NCBI GenBank assembly: GCA_002329225.1
Contig: DCTF01000075.1
Span: 588 to 6,624 of the forward strand
DNA: 6,037 nt
Direction: 5' to 3'
Source: Ruminococcaceae bacterium UBA1447
GTDB taxonomy: Bacteria > Bacillota > Clostridia > Oscillospirales > Acutalibacteraceae
Translations under genes and position numbers: made by a program
In this document: positions 1-5,607 of the stretch, piece after piece
Layout: each line of letters opens with the position of its first letter
How positions within the stretch are numbered: position 1 is the first letter of the stretch
Notes under the pieces: model-generated
The model's input: the letters and a program-made list of their open reading frames with translations, nothing else
Databases searched by the model: none
Told to the model about the DNA's origin: nothing

Positions 1-572
1 ACAAATTCTTCCACATTCCCGCCCTCAGCAAGTTTTTTTCTCAGGTCGGTGGAACTCATCTCCAATACGGGGAGGTCCACAATAAGGGCTTTATAAGGGT
101 TTTCCGCCAAGTGCAGACCCTGTTTGCGGGAGGCGGCGCACAGAGTGGCCAACTGCAGAATTTCTTCATAGCAGCGCCATGTGTTAAAACTTAAAAACAT
201 ATCCGAGCCGACTATGAGATACAGGGCGGCATCGGGGTTATTCTTTTTAATCTCCCGCAAGGTTTCAACGGTATAGCTTTTGCCGCCTCTGTCAAGTTCC
301 ATAGCGCTTACGGTAAACCTCGGGTCATCGCCGAAAGCCAAACGGCACATTGCCAAGCGGTGTTCGCCACCCGCAAGAGATGAACTGCTTTTGTGCGGAG
401 AAATATAGGAGGGAATTATTAACACCTCGTCCAAACCGAGGCTGTCCGCCATGCCTTTTGCAAGGGCAACGTGGCCTTTATGGGGCGGATTAAAGGCTCC
501 GCCGAAAACGCCGATTTTTTTTACGGCGTTCCCCTCCCGCTTATCGGATTTTTGACCGATATTATTTGACAT
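1..572 (-). CDS. nadD: Nicotinate-nucleotide adenylyltransferase NadD (3' end cut by window edge)
   Basis: NadD adenylylates nicotinate mononucleotide with ATP to give deamido-NAD, the penultimate step of NAD synthesis, in the cytoplasm. I translated 190 codons in frame with no stop. The nucleotidyltransferase signature GGAFNPPHKGH lies at residues 24-34, with the HxGH ATP-binding motif at 31-34. SPHK follows at 58-61, GSDMF at 122-126, and the SSTDLR motif (the ISSTxIR signature of the family) at 173-178. The family is usually about 200 residues, so little is missing unless there is a C-terminal fusion such as an HD domain beyond the edge. The ATG at 572 is the only standard start: an in-frame TGA lies five codons upstream and no ATG, GTG or TTG occurs between it and the conserved core. 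This gives about 17 residues before the usual KKIGVFGG beginning. The start overlaps the end of the ABC permease by 11 bases and has no good Shine-Dalgarno, so translational coupling is likely. Confidence 0.95.
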   Translation of the reverse strand, partial: MSNNIGQKSDKREGNAVKKIGVFGGAFNPPHKGHVALAKGMADSLGLDEVLIIPSYISPHKSSSSLAGGEHRLAMCRLAFGDDPRFTVSAMELDRGGKSYTVETLREIKKNNPDAALYLIVGSDMFLSFNTWRCYEEILQLATLCAASRKQGLHLAENPYKALIVDLPVLEMSSTDLRKKLAEGGNVEEF

Positions 573-1374
573 TGATTTTATGCTTCATGAGATAGGAAGT
601 TGCGGTAAAAAGCCCCGCCGCCGCAAGAATTTGAAACACTGTGCCGGTAAGACCGAAAGCTATACCGTCCATACTCATCATGTTATTCGAAAAAGATACT
701 GCCAGTCCGTCCTGCGTGGCACTCAGTGTAACAGGCACATAAGTTGTAAGAAGCATGGCTAAAATCTGCATAACGATATAGACCGCAAAAAATATAAACA
801 AGGCGGTAATCATACCGTATTTTTGAAAAACTCTTGTATTTGCCAGGGTTATGGAAAAATAAATCTGTGAAATAAGAACGGTAATCTGAACAAAAACCAT
901 AATGCCTAAAAAAATCAGCATTTGCTTGATTGCCTTTTCGCCCGGAATGCCTTGAAAAGCCTTCATGAGTTCCTTAATTGCGGTAATTCTGTCCTGCCCG
1001 ATTTTGGCCGCAGCGTAAAAATATATGCCTATCCAAATAGACACGGCGATAATATAGCTGAGAAGAATCCACACAAAAGAAACCAGAGCTTTAGATGCCA
1101 GAAGCTCGCCGCTTTTTACCGGCAAAGTAAAACTCAAATAACCTTGGGCGCCGTAGAGGGATTTATAAAAGCCGGATATAACGGCAACAAGGGTGATAAT
1201 AACAGCTATTACGCTTATGAGCATCAGCGCTACCGTACTTAAGGTGCTTATCCATTTAAGCTTTACGCTGTAAGACAAAAGCATCATAGCAATGGTGATT
1301 ACGGCAGCCAGATAAATATACATAACCGAGTGGGCCGTGGATTTAAACTCGTTTTTAATTAACTTGCCAAACAT
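562..1374 (-). CDS. ABC-2 type transporter permease, six-helix membrane protein
   Basis: This is the integral membrane partner of the ABC ATPase encoded just upstream. With the chosen start it has 270 residues and about six hydrophobic segments, near residues 18-35, 46-68, 98-120, 152-175, 188-212 and 240-262. The short segment after helix 2 (about residues 68-95, including YGAQGYLSFTLPVKSGELLASK) is typical of Firmicute ABC-2 permeases paired with YtrB/BcrA-like ATPases. An upstream in-frame ATG at 1404 would add ten residues. The ATG at 1374 is preferred because AAGGAGGTG lies 9 bases before it and because MFGKLIKNEF is the usual kind of N-terminus. The gene then overlaps the ATPase by 20 bases. 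The transported substrate is unknown; relatives handle antimicrobial peptides, lipids or envelope components. The 3' end overlaps nadD by 11 bases. Confidence 0.88.
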   Translation of the reverse strand: MFGKLIKNEFKSTAHSVMYIYLAAVITIAMMLLSYSVKLKWISTLSTVALMLISVIAVIITLVAVISGFYKSLYGAQGYLSFTLPVKSGELLASKALVSFVWILLSYIIAVSIWIGIYFYAAAKIGQDRITAIKELMKAFQGIPGEKAIKQMLIFLGIMVFVQITVLISQIYFSITLANTRVFQKYGMITALFIFFAVYIVMQILAMLLTTYVPVTLSATQDGLAVSFSNNMMSMDGIAFGLTGTVFQILAAAGLFTATSYLMKHKINVK

Positions 1375-2065
1375 AGCCGAACACCTCCTTAAATACGTCT
1401 TCAATTGTGTTTTCTCCGATACGACCGTTCTTAACCGGTTCGTTCTTTAATATTCTTCCGTTGCCGATCATCAGCGCCCGGTTAAAAATCCCTTCCACAT
1501 CATGAATAAGGTGGGTGGAAATAAGGGTCGTGGAGTCGGCAGGCAAGTTGCTGAAAATAGTATCCAGAATAAAGGCTCTGGCCGCCGGATCAACGCCGCC
1601 GATGGGTTCATCAAGGATATACAGTTCGGCGTTGCGGCATACCACTAAAAGCAGCTGAAGTTTTTCCTGCATACCTTTGGACATGGATTTGACCTTTTGT
1701 TTTGCGGGGAGCTGAAAAGTTTCGAGCATCTTCATGGCTTTTTCGGTATCAAAATCCCGGTAAAAGTCCGACAGGTAGCGGATGGTGTCCACAGCCCTCA
1801 TCCAGTCGGGCAGATATGATTTTTCCGGCAGGTAAGCGACAAGCGCCTTGGATTGCACGCCGGGTTTCTGCCCGTTAATCAGGACTTCGCCTTCGTAGTC
1901 GTTAATAAGCCCCGTGAGGATTTTAATGAGGGTGGTTTTACCGCAGCCGTTGGGCCCGAGCAGGCCGATGCACTGACCTGCATCGTACTCAAAGGAGATA
2001 TTCTCCAGCACCCGATGGCTTCCGTAAGACTTGCTCAAGTTTTTAACTTGAATGATTTTTGACAT
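1355..2065 (-). CDS. ABC transporter ATP-binding protein (ABC-2 partner, YtrB/CcmA-like)
   Basis: This is the cytoplasmic ATPase that powers the six-helix permease encoded next. The 236-residue protein is a complete single nucleotide-binding domain. The Walker A motif GPNGCGKT is at residues 38-45 and the signature region MSKGMQEK at 128-135. Walker B plus the catalytic glutamate, LYILDEP, is at 148-154, with D152 and E153. The D-loop GGVDP is at 156-160 and the H-loop histidine in STHLIHD is at 185. The Q-loop position reads AYLPEKSYLP (77-86), with glutamate where many ABC proteins have glutamine. Such substitutions are common in this branch. GGAGG sits 6 bases before the ATG at 2065. The gene starts 33 bases after the stop of the second transporter gene with no terminator visible between, so it probably belongs to the same transcript. 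Many YtrB-type pairs are controlled by a GntR-type repressor gene next door; none is seen here. Confidence 0.93.
   Translation of the reverse strand: MSKIIQVKNLSKSYGSHRVLENISFEYDAGQCIGLLGPNGCGKTTLIKILTGLINDYEGEVLINGQKPGVQSKALVAYLPEKSYLPDWMRAVDTIRYLSDFYRDFDTEKAMKMLETFQLPAKQKVKSMSKGMQEKLQLLLVVCRNAELYILDEPIGGVDPAARAFILDTIFSNLPADSTTLISTHLIHDVEGIFNRALMIGNGRILKNEPVKNGRIGENTIEDVFKEVFGYVWQVN
1382..1390 (-). promoter_or_regulatory. Ribosome binding site that sets the permease start
   Basis: AAGGAGGTG is a near-perfect Shine-Dalgarno sequence with 9 bases between GGAGG and the ATG at 1374. It lies inside the 3' end of the ATPase gene. It argues for the downstream ATG over the in-frame ATG at 1404, which has this site behind it. 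Confidence 0.85.
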
Positions 2066-2098
2066 GTTTTGCCTCCAATATTAAGGGTAAAAATCAGA

Positions 2099-3508
2099 TT
2101 AACCCGCCTCTGCGGCAAGCTGTTTCGCTTCTTCCTCAGGCAAGGCCTCTCCGTGCCGCACAAAGCTTATAAACAAAAGGGAAACTATAAAGGCAGTCGT
2201 GCAAAAGCCGAACAGCGACATATATGTGCCGGTAAGAACACGCACGATGCCGAATAAAATAGGCGCCGCCACCTGGCCGGAAAAAGTAGCGGTATAGTAA
2301 TAGCCTGTAAAAGTACCTACCCTGTCCAGGCCCCCTATGGACCAAACCAGGGGGAGGGTATTTACGTTTACAAAAAGGGAAGCCGCACCGCCTATGGCAA
2401 TGGCGGGCCAAATCAACCAAAGCTGTTTTGTGATAGTGAAGGCGGCGAACACTGCTATTAATGCACAAAGACCGCTGACTATAACCTTTTTGCGGCCGAA
2501 TTTTTTGCCGAATATCCCCGCCGGAAAAGCCGCCAAAGCTCCCGCCGCCAAAAATGCGCCAATCATCAGTGTGGCGCTGGCGGTATCTTTACCCAACACT
2601 TCCGCAGCGAACAAGGCAAAGAAAGTGGTGACGGAGTTGGTTCCGATAAACAGGAAAAACAGGGCGCACATCATGAAAATAAGGCTTTTTCTTTCTTCTT
2701 TATTGAGTTTGCTCCCCTGTTTCTTTTTGCTCTTACCGGAGGCGCCGTTTCCGTGAGCCGGGTCTGTCCTGCTGTCGGCTTCTTTTACAAAGACGGAAAC
2801 TATCAGGGTGCCCAAAATCATCACTATCGCACCGAAAATAAATACGGCGCGGCGCTCTTCATTCAGTTCAGTATCATAACCGAATATAGCGGCCAAAAGC
2901 TTACCCGCTATAACAGCCAAAAAGGCGCCTATGCCGCCCGTTACGGAAATGACCGAGTTTGCTTCACTGCGCAAATGGGGGGCGGTTAAATCCGGCATGA
3001 GAGCCATAACCGGTGAACGCCAAAGGGACATGAGGAACACAAAACCTATGATGCAAATCATAAGGGTGGGAATGGTAGGCATAAAGGGTATGAGTGCAAA
3101 AAGAAGTGCGGACATAGGGGCAAACAAAATTACAAAGGGTCTGCGTTTGCCCAAACGGGAACGGGTTCTGTCTGAAAGCCTGCCGAAAAGAGGCTGAAAT
3201 ATGACACCGAAGATGTTGTCAAAGGTCATAATAATGCCGACAAAAAGCGGAACAAGAGTAAAGCCCCCGGCGGCAGAACCGACATTCTCACCCTGGGCCT
3301 GCATAAACTCCAGCAAAAAGGGGTAACGGTTTGCAAGGTCGGCCCCCAAGCGGGTAACAAAGTCGGATTGACTGAGTTTTTCACTCAGCAACTTGGACAC
3401 ATAGGGGTCATATATTGACCAGGCCACCATGCTCCCTAAAAAACCGCAGCCGATAATAAATGTTTTAAAATAATTAACCTTATCTTTATTTACAATTACG
3501 CTATCCAT
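2099..3508 (-). CDS. SLC45/GPH-like MFS transporter, second of tandem pair
   Basis: This is a secondary transporter of the inner membrane with 469 residues and a 12-helix pattern. The N-half motif A, GRLSDRTRSRLGKRRP, is at 109-124. A WRSPVMALMPDL block follows helix 4 at 163-174, then LRSEANS at 179-185. The C-half motif A equivalent, GIFGKKFGRKK, is at 331-341. A long outer loop (about 43-80) sits between helices 1 and 2, and a basic cytoplasmic linker (about 242-274) joins the two halves. The xPxxALMPDL and RSExN features match sugar/cation symporters of the SLC45/GPH-like group, which suggests cation-coupled sugar uptake; the substrate is inferred at best. It follows its paralogue by only 9 bases. 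Its own ribosome site is weak: GGAAAAAG directly before the ATG, with AGGGGG lying too far upstream. Its translation may therefore depend on coupling. The last residues are hydrophilic and typical of an inside C-terminus. Confidence 0.9.
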   Translation of the reverse strand: MDSVIVNKDKVNYFKTFIIGCGFLGSMVAWSIYDPYVSKLLSEKLSQSDFVTRLGADLANRYPFLLEFMQAQGENVGSAAGGFTLVPLFVGIIMTFDNIFGVIFQPLFGRLSDRTRSRLGKRRPFVILFAPMSALLFALIPFMPTIPTLMICIIGFVFLMSLWRSPVMALMPDLTAPHLRSEANSVISVTGGIGAFLAVIAGKLLAAIFGYDTELNEERRAVFIFGAIVMILGTLIVSVFVKEADSRTDPAHGNGASGKSKKKQGSKLNKEERKSLIFMMCALFFLFIGTNSVTTFFALFAAEVLGKDTASATLMIGAFLAAGALAAFPAGIFGKKFGRKKVIVSGLCALIAVFAAFTITKQLWLIWPAIAIGGAASLFVNVNTLPLVWSIGGLDRVGTFTGYYYTATFSGQVAAPILFGIVRVLTGTYMSLFGFCTTAFIVSLLFISFVRHGEALPEEEAKQLAAEAG

Positions 3509-3517
3509 CTTTTTCCG

Positions 3518-4942
3518 TTAATCCCCCTGCATTTCCGCTTCTTTAATAACCTCAGCGGGAATAGCCTCGCCGTGGCGCACCTGGGAAATGCACAGCAACG
3601 ACAACGCAAAGGCAATGGGGCAGAATACAAACAAAGACATATAGGTACCGCTTAAAACCCGAACGATACCGTAGGCAATGGGGGCGGCTACCTGAGCGGA
3701 GAAAGTGGCGGTGTAGTAATAACCGGTGAAGGTGCCCACTCTTTCAACGCCGCCGATTTCCAGCACTAAAGGCAGGGTGTTCACGGTAATAAACATATTG
3801 GCGGCACCGCCTACCACTAATGCGGGCCAGATAAGCCACATCTGTTTTGTTATTGCATAAAGGCCGAACATGACTATAAAGGCAATCAAGCCGGAAAGAA
3901 TCATTTTTTTGCGCCCGAACTTTGTGCCCAACTTGCCTGCAGGTATGGCTGACGCCATTGACGCCAACCCGAACACACCGAGCATCAAGGTAGCCTGAGC
4001 GGTAGTTTTGCCAAGAATCTCATCTGCAAAAAGAGCAAAGAAGGTTTGGATAGAGTTGGCGCCGGCAAAGAGGAAGAACAGCCCCGCCAGCATAAACAAC
4101 AGGCTTCTTCTTTCAGGTTTACTGAGTTTAAGTTGTTTAAGTTTTTCTTTCTCTTTCTTTTTAGCTTTTTCCTTATCAAACTCGCCGGATGCATATTCCG
4201 CTCTTTTTTCCAAACGGCTGTCCGGCTCCTTGACAAAAAAGGCTAAAACGAGGGTACCTAAAATCATAACGGTTGCGCCGAGAAGGAATACATAGGGCCT
4301 TTCTTCATTCTGCTTGCTGTCAAAGCCGAAAATCATACACAGCATTGTCCCCGCAAACATACCTATAAGACCGCCGATACCGCCGGTGAGATTGATTATG
4401 GCGTTACCTTCACTGCGAAGAGCGGGAGGGGTCAAGTCCGGCATAAGGGCTACAACCGGAGCACGCCAGGTGGACATAACAAAAACGAAAAGGATTACCA
4501 CCGCCATTAAAGCGGGAACGGTTTGCATATGGGGAATAAGGATAAACAAAATTGCCGCAATGGGCGCACCTACAAAAATAAAGGGTCTGCGTTTACCGAA
4601 GCGGGTGTGGGTATGGTCGGAAAGCTTGCCGAAAAAGGGTTGGAAGATAACGCCGAAGATATTATCAAAGGTCATGATAATACCCACGAAGAGGGGCACC
4701 AATGTAAAGCCGCCTCCGGCTATGCTTACATCTTCCCCCTGAGCTTCCATAAGTTTAGTCAGAAAGGGAACTCTTTCCGCCAAACGCTGGCCGAGGTCAA
4801 ATATAAATGTGGAATCCGTGAGCTTTTCGCTGAGTAATTTGGAAACATAGGGGTCATAAATAGCCCAGGCGATAGAAGACGCCATAAAGCCGAAGCCGAT
4901 CAGCAAGGTCTTTTTAACATCCAACTTCATTTTTTCCGCCAT
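3518..4942 (-). CDS. SLC45/GPH-like MFS transporter, first of tandem pair
   Basis: This inner-membrane secondary transporter has 474 residues and about 12 hydrophobic segments. The motif A equivalent GKLSDHTHTRFGKRRP is at 105-120. WRAPVVALMPDL follows at 159-170, LRSEGNAI at 175-182, and a C-half motif A, GKLGTKFGRKK, at 336-346. YYTATFSAQVAAPI (409-422) is shared with the paralogue. The central cytoplasmic linker (about 238-280) is longer and more lysine-rich than in the downstream copy (KEKAKKKEKEKLKQ at 257-270). By eye the two proteins are well over half identical, with uninterrupted identical blocks such as YDPYVSKLLSEKL. The DNA differs at many synonymous sites, so the duplication is not recent. 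The likely role is cation-linked uptake of a sugar-like solute, substrate unknown. AGGAG lies about 7 bases before the ATG at 4942. It is the first gene of the probable operon after the terminator at 4993-5032. Confidence 0.91.
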   Translation of the reverse strand: MAEKMKLDVKKTLLIGFGFMASSIAWAIYDPYVSKLLSEKLTDSTFIFDLGQRLAERVPFLTKLMEAQGEDVSIAGGGFTLVPLFVGIIMTFDNIFGVIFQPFFGKLSDHTHTRFGKRRPFIFVGAPIAAILFILIPHMQTVPALMAVVILFVFVMSTWRAPVVALMPDLTPPALRSEGNAIINLTGGIGGLIGMFAGTMLCMIFGFDSKQNEERPYVFLLGATVMILGTLVLAFFVKEPDSRLEKRAEYASGEFDKEKAKKKEKEKLKQLKLSKPERRSLLFMLAGLFFLFAGANSIQTFFALFADEILGKTTAQATLMLGVFGLASMASAIPAGKLGTKFGRKKMILSGLIAFIVMFGLYAITKQMWLIWPALVVGGAANMFITVNTLPLVLEIGGVERVGTFTGYYYTATFSAQVAAPIAYGIVRVLSGTYMSLFVFCPIAFALSLLCISQVRHGEAIPAEVIKEAEMQGD

Positions 4943-4992
4943 TTTTAATCTCCTTTACTATGTGATGTGGTGTTCAAACCGGGATATTCGGA

Positions 4993-5032
4993 TTTTTTAA
5001 ACAAAGGGCTGCCGCGAAAAATCGGACAACCC
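4993..5032 (-). terminator. Candidate intrinsic terminator after the membrane-protein gene
   Basis: Read on the minus strand, GGGTTGTCCGA (5032-5022) and TCGCGGCAGCCC (5017-5006) can fold into an 11-bp stem. It has two G-U pairs, one bulged C and a TTTT loop. The run TTTGTTT (5005-4999) follows, then six A. It lies 20 bases after the stop of the small membrane-protein gene, where a terminator for the upstream unit would be expected. The U-tract is interrupted by a G, so termination may be partial. Confidence 0.62.
4994..5006 (-). repeat. 13-bp direct repeat, copy 2 (CTTTGTTTAAAAA)
   Basis: This is the second copy of the repeat, 41 bases from the first and about four helical turns away. It coincides with the T-rich tail of the candidate terminator, which is a simpler reason for its base composition. 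Confidence 0.5.
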
Positions 5033-5044
5033 TGTTTATAAACA
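5033..5044. promoter_or_regulatory. Perfect 12-bp palindrome TGTTTATAAACA, possible operator
   Basis: TGTTTATAAACA equals its own reverse complement, and symmetry stops at the flanking bases. It lies just after the stop of the membrane-protein gene and about 90 bases before the first transporter start, a reasonable place for a repressor site. On the minus strand it contains TATAAA, a fair -10 match, but no -35 at 16-18 bases is convincing: TTGACG upstream leaves only a 10-base spacer. I do not recognise the palindrome as a known operator. Confidence 0.35.
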
Positions 5045-5047
5045 AAG
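5035..5047 (-). repeat. 13-bp direct repeat, copy 1 (CTTTGTTTATAAA)
   Basis: On the minus strand CTTTGTTTATAAA recurs 41 bases further on as CTTTGTTTAAAAA, one mismatch in 13. Both lie in the only sizeable intergenic gap. This copy contains most of the 12-bp palindrome at 5033-5044. It could be half of a paired binding site, or it could reflect pairing that extends the terminator stem. Confidence 0.5.
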
Positions 5048-5052
5048 CTCCG

Positions 5053-5607
5053 TCAAAACAGAAATCCGAGAACAGTCACTAAAACGGCCAATATTACCGT
5101 TCCCGAATACTGTTCCGCATAAGCACCGCCGTACATAACAGAGGCGGGAATAAAGAGAAGTATTTTCCAAATCATCTTCGCATTACTTTCTTTGCCGTAA
5201 AGTTTTTCCCACAAAAGCATGGCATCTTCCACCAAAGGAAAAACATTGGTCAAAAAAGCGATGCCCAGATAAAGAAGTATCAGATAAAAGTAAAAGACAC
5301 CAACTCTTTCCCCCGTCTGAACATCCAGCGGTCTGACACCTAAATAAAGAATGTTAACCGCTCCGGCAATAAACATGGGCACACCGATAATGCGGTTGAA
5401 AAGCCCGGGCAGCCAGCAGAGCAGAAAGGCCTTAGGCAGCGTTTCGGGGAACTCGTGTTCCACATGCCCCAAACGTTCATCAAAGGTCAAATAATCTTCG
5501 GTTTCTATCGGCAAACCTAAAACGCGGCAAACCAGATGTTCCCAAAAAGTTTTGAGGTAAGCTCCGGGTAAATTGAAGGCTTTACCCAACACATAAAGCA
5601 TACTCAT
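5053..5607 (-). CDS. Small multi-pass membrane protein of unknown function
   Basis: I do not recognise this 184-residue protein. It has a non-hydrophobic N-terminal third (about 1-55) containing EHLVCRVLGLP (23-33) and FDERLGHVEHEFPETLPKAF (42-61). Hydrophobic segments follow at about 60-90 (probably two, broken by NR at 71-72), 103-124, 146-160 and 168-184. The C-terminus ends in a helix (VLGFLF). The cluster H48, H51, E52 in GHVEHE could bind metal, but it is not an HExxH zincin motif and no catalytic role should be assumed. The ATG at 5607 overlaps the TPR gene stop as ATGA, and AAGGGGG lies 7 bases upstream, so the two genes are translationally coupled and their products may act together. 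It is followed by a candidate terminator. Confidence 0.8.
   Translation of the reverse strand: MSMLYVLGKAFNLPGAYLKTFWEHLVCRVLGLPIETEDYLTFDERLGHVEHEFPETLPKAFLLCWLPGLFNRIIGVPMFIAGAVNILYLGVRPLDVQTGERVGVFYFYLILLYLGIAFLTNVFPLVEDAMLLWEKLYGKESNAKMIWKILLFIPASVMYGGAYAEQYSGTVILAVLVTVLGFLF

Larger units (their letters stand above)
4943..5052 (-). other. Intergenic gap, presumed promoter region of the transporter/ABC/nadD unit
   Basis: This is the only gap longer than 40 bases in the window. It holds the candidate terminator, the palindrome and the direct repeat, then about 50 bases leading to the AGGAG site of the first transporter gene. If the terminator works, a promoter for the downstream genes should be here. 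I scanned the minus strand for TTGACA/TATAAT pairs with 16-18 base spacing and found no good match, so the promoter is inferred from position only. Confidence 0.4.

Noticed and set aside
922..1242. Open frame of 106 codons on the plus strand opposite the permease
   Set aside because: It is antisense to the permease, with no motif and no supporting promoter or ribosome site.
1375..1404. Ten-residue N-terminal extension of the permease from the ATG at 1404
   Set aside because: The strong ribosome site AAGGAGGTG at 1382-1390 serves the ATG at 1374, and the extension MKTYLRRCSA precedes a normal N-terminus.
2337..2756. Open frame of 139 codons on the plus strand inside the second transporter gene
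   Set aside because: It lies fully antisense to a well-supported coding region, and its product is basic, low-complexity and not recognisable. A similar antisense frame occurs in the paralogue only because the sense proteins are conserved.
4143..4175. Pyrimidine-rich low-complexity tract on the plus strand, considered as a repeat or polypyrimidine signal
   Set aside because: It is the complement of lysine and glutamate codons in the charged central linker of the first transporter and needs no other explanation.
4314..4742. Open frame of 142 codons on the plus strand inside the first transporter gene
   Set aside because: It is an antisense shadow of the transporter, rich in lysine, arginine, isoleucine and proline as expected from the reverse of membrane-helix codons. 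It has no domain or independent context.
5033..5044. TGTTTATAAACA as a Rex or CcpA (cre) site
   Set aside because: It does not fit the spacing of the Rex consensus (TTGTTAA, four bases, TTAACAA) and lacks the central CG of cre sites.
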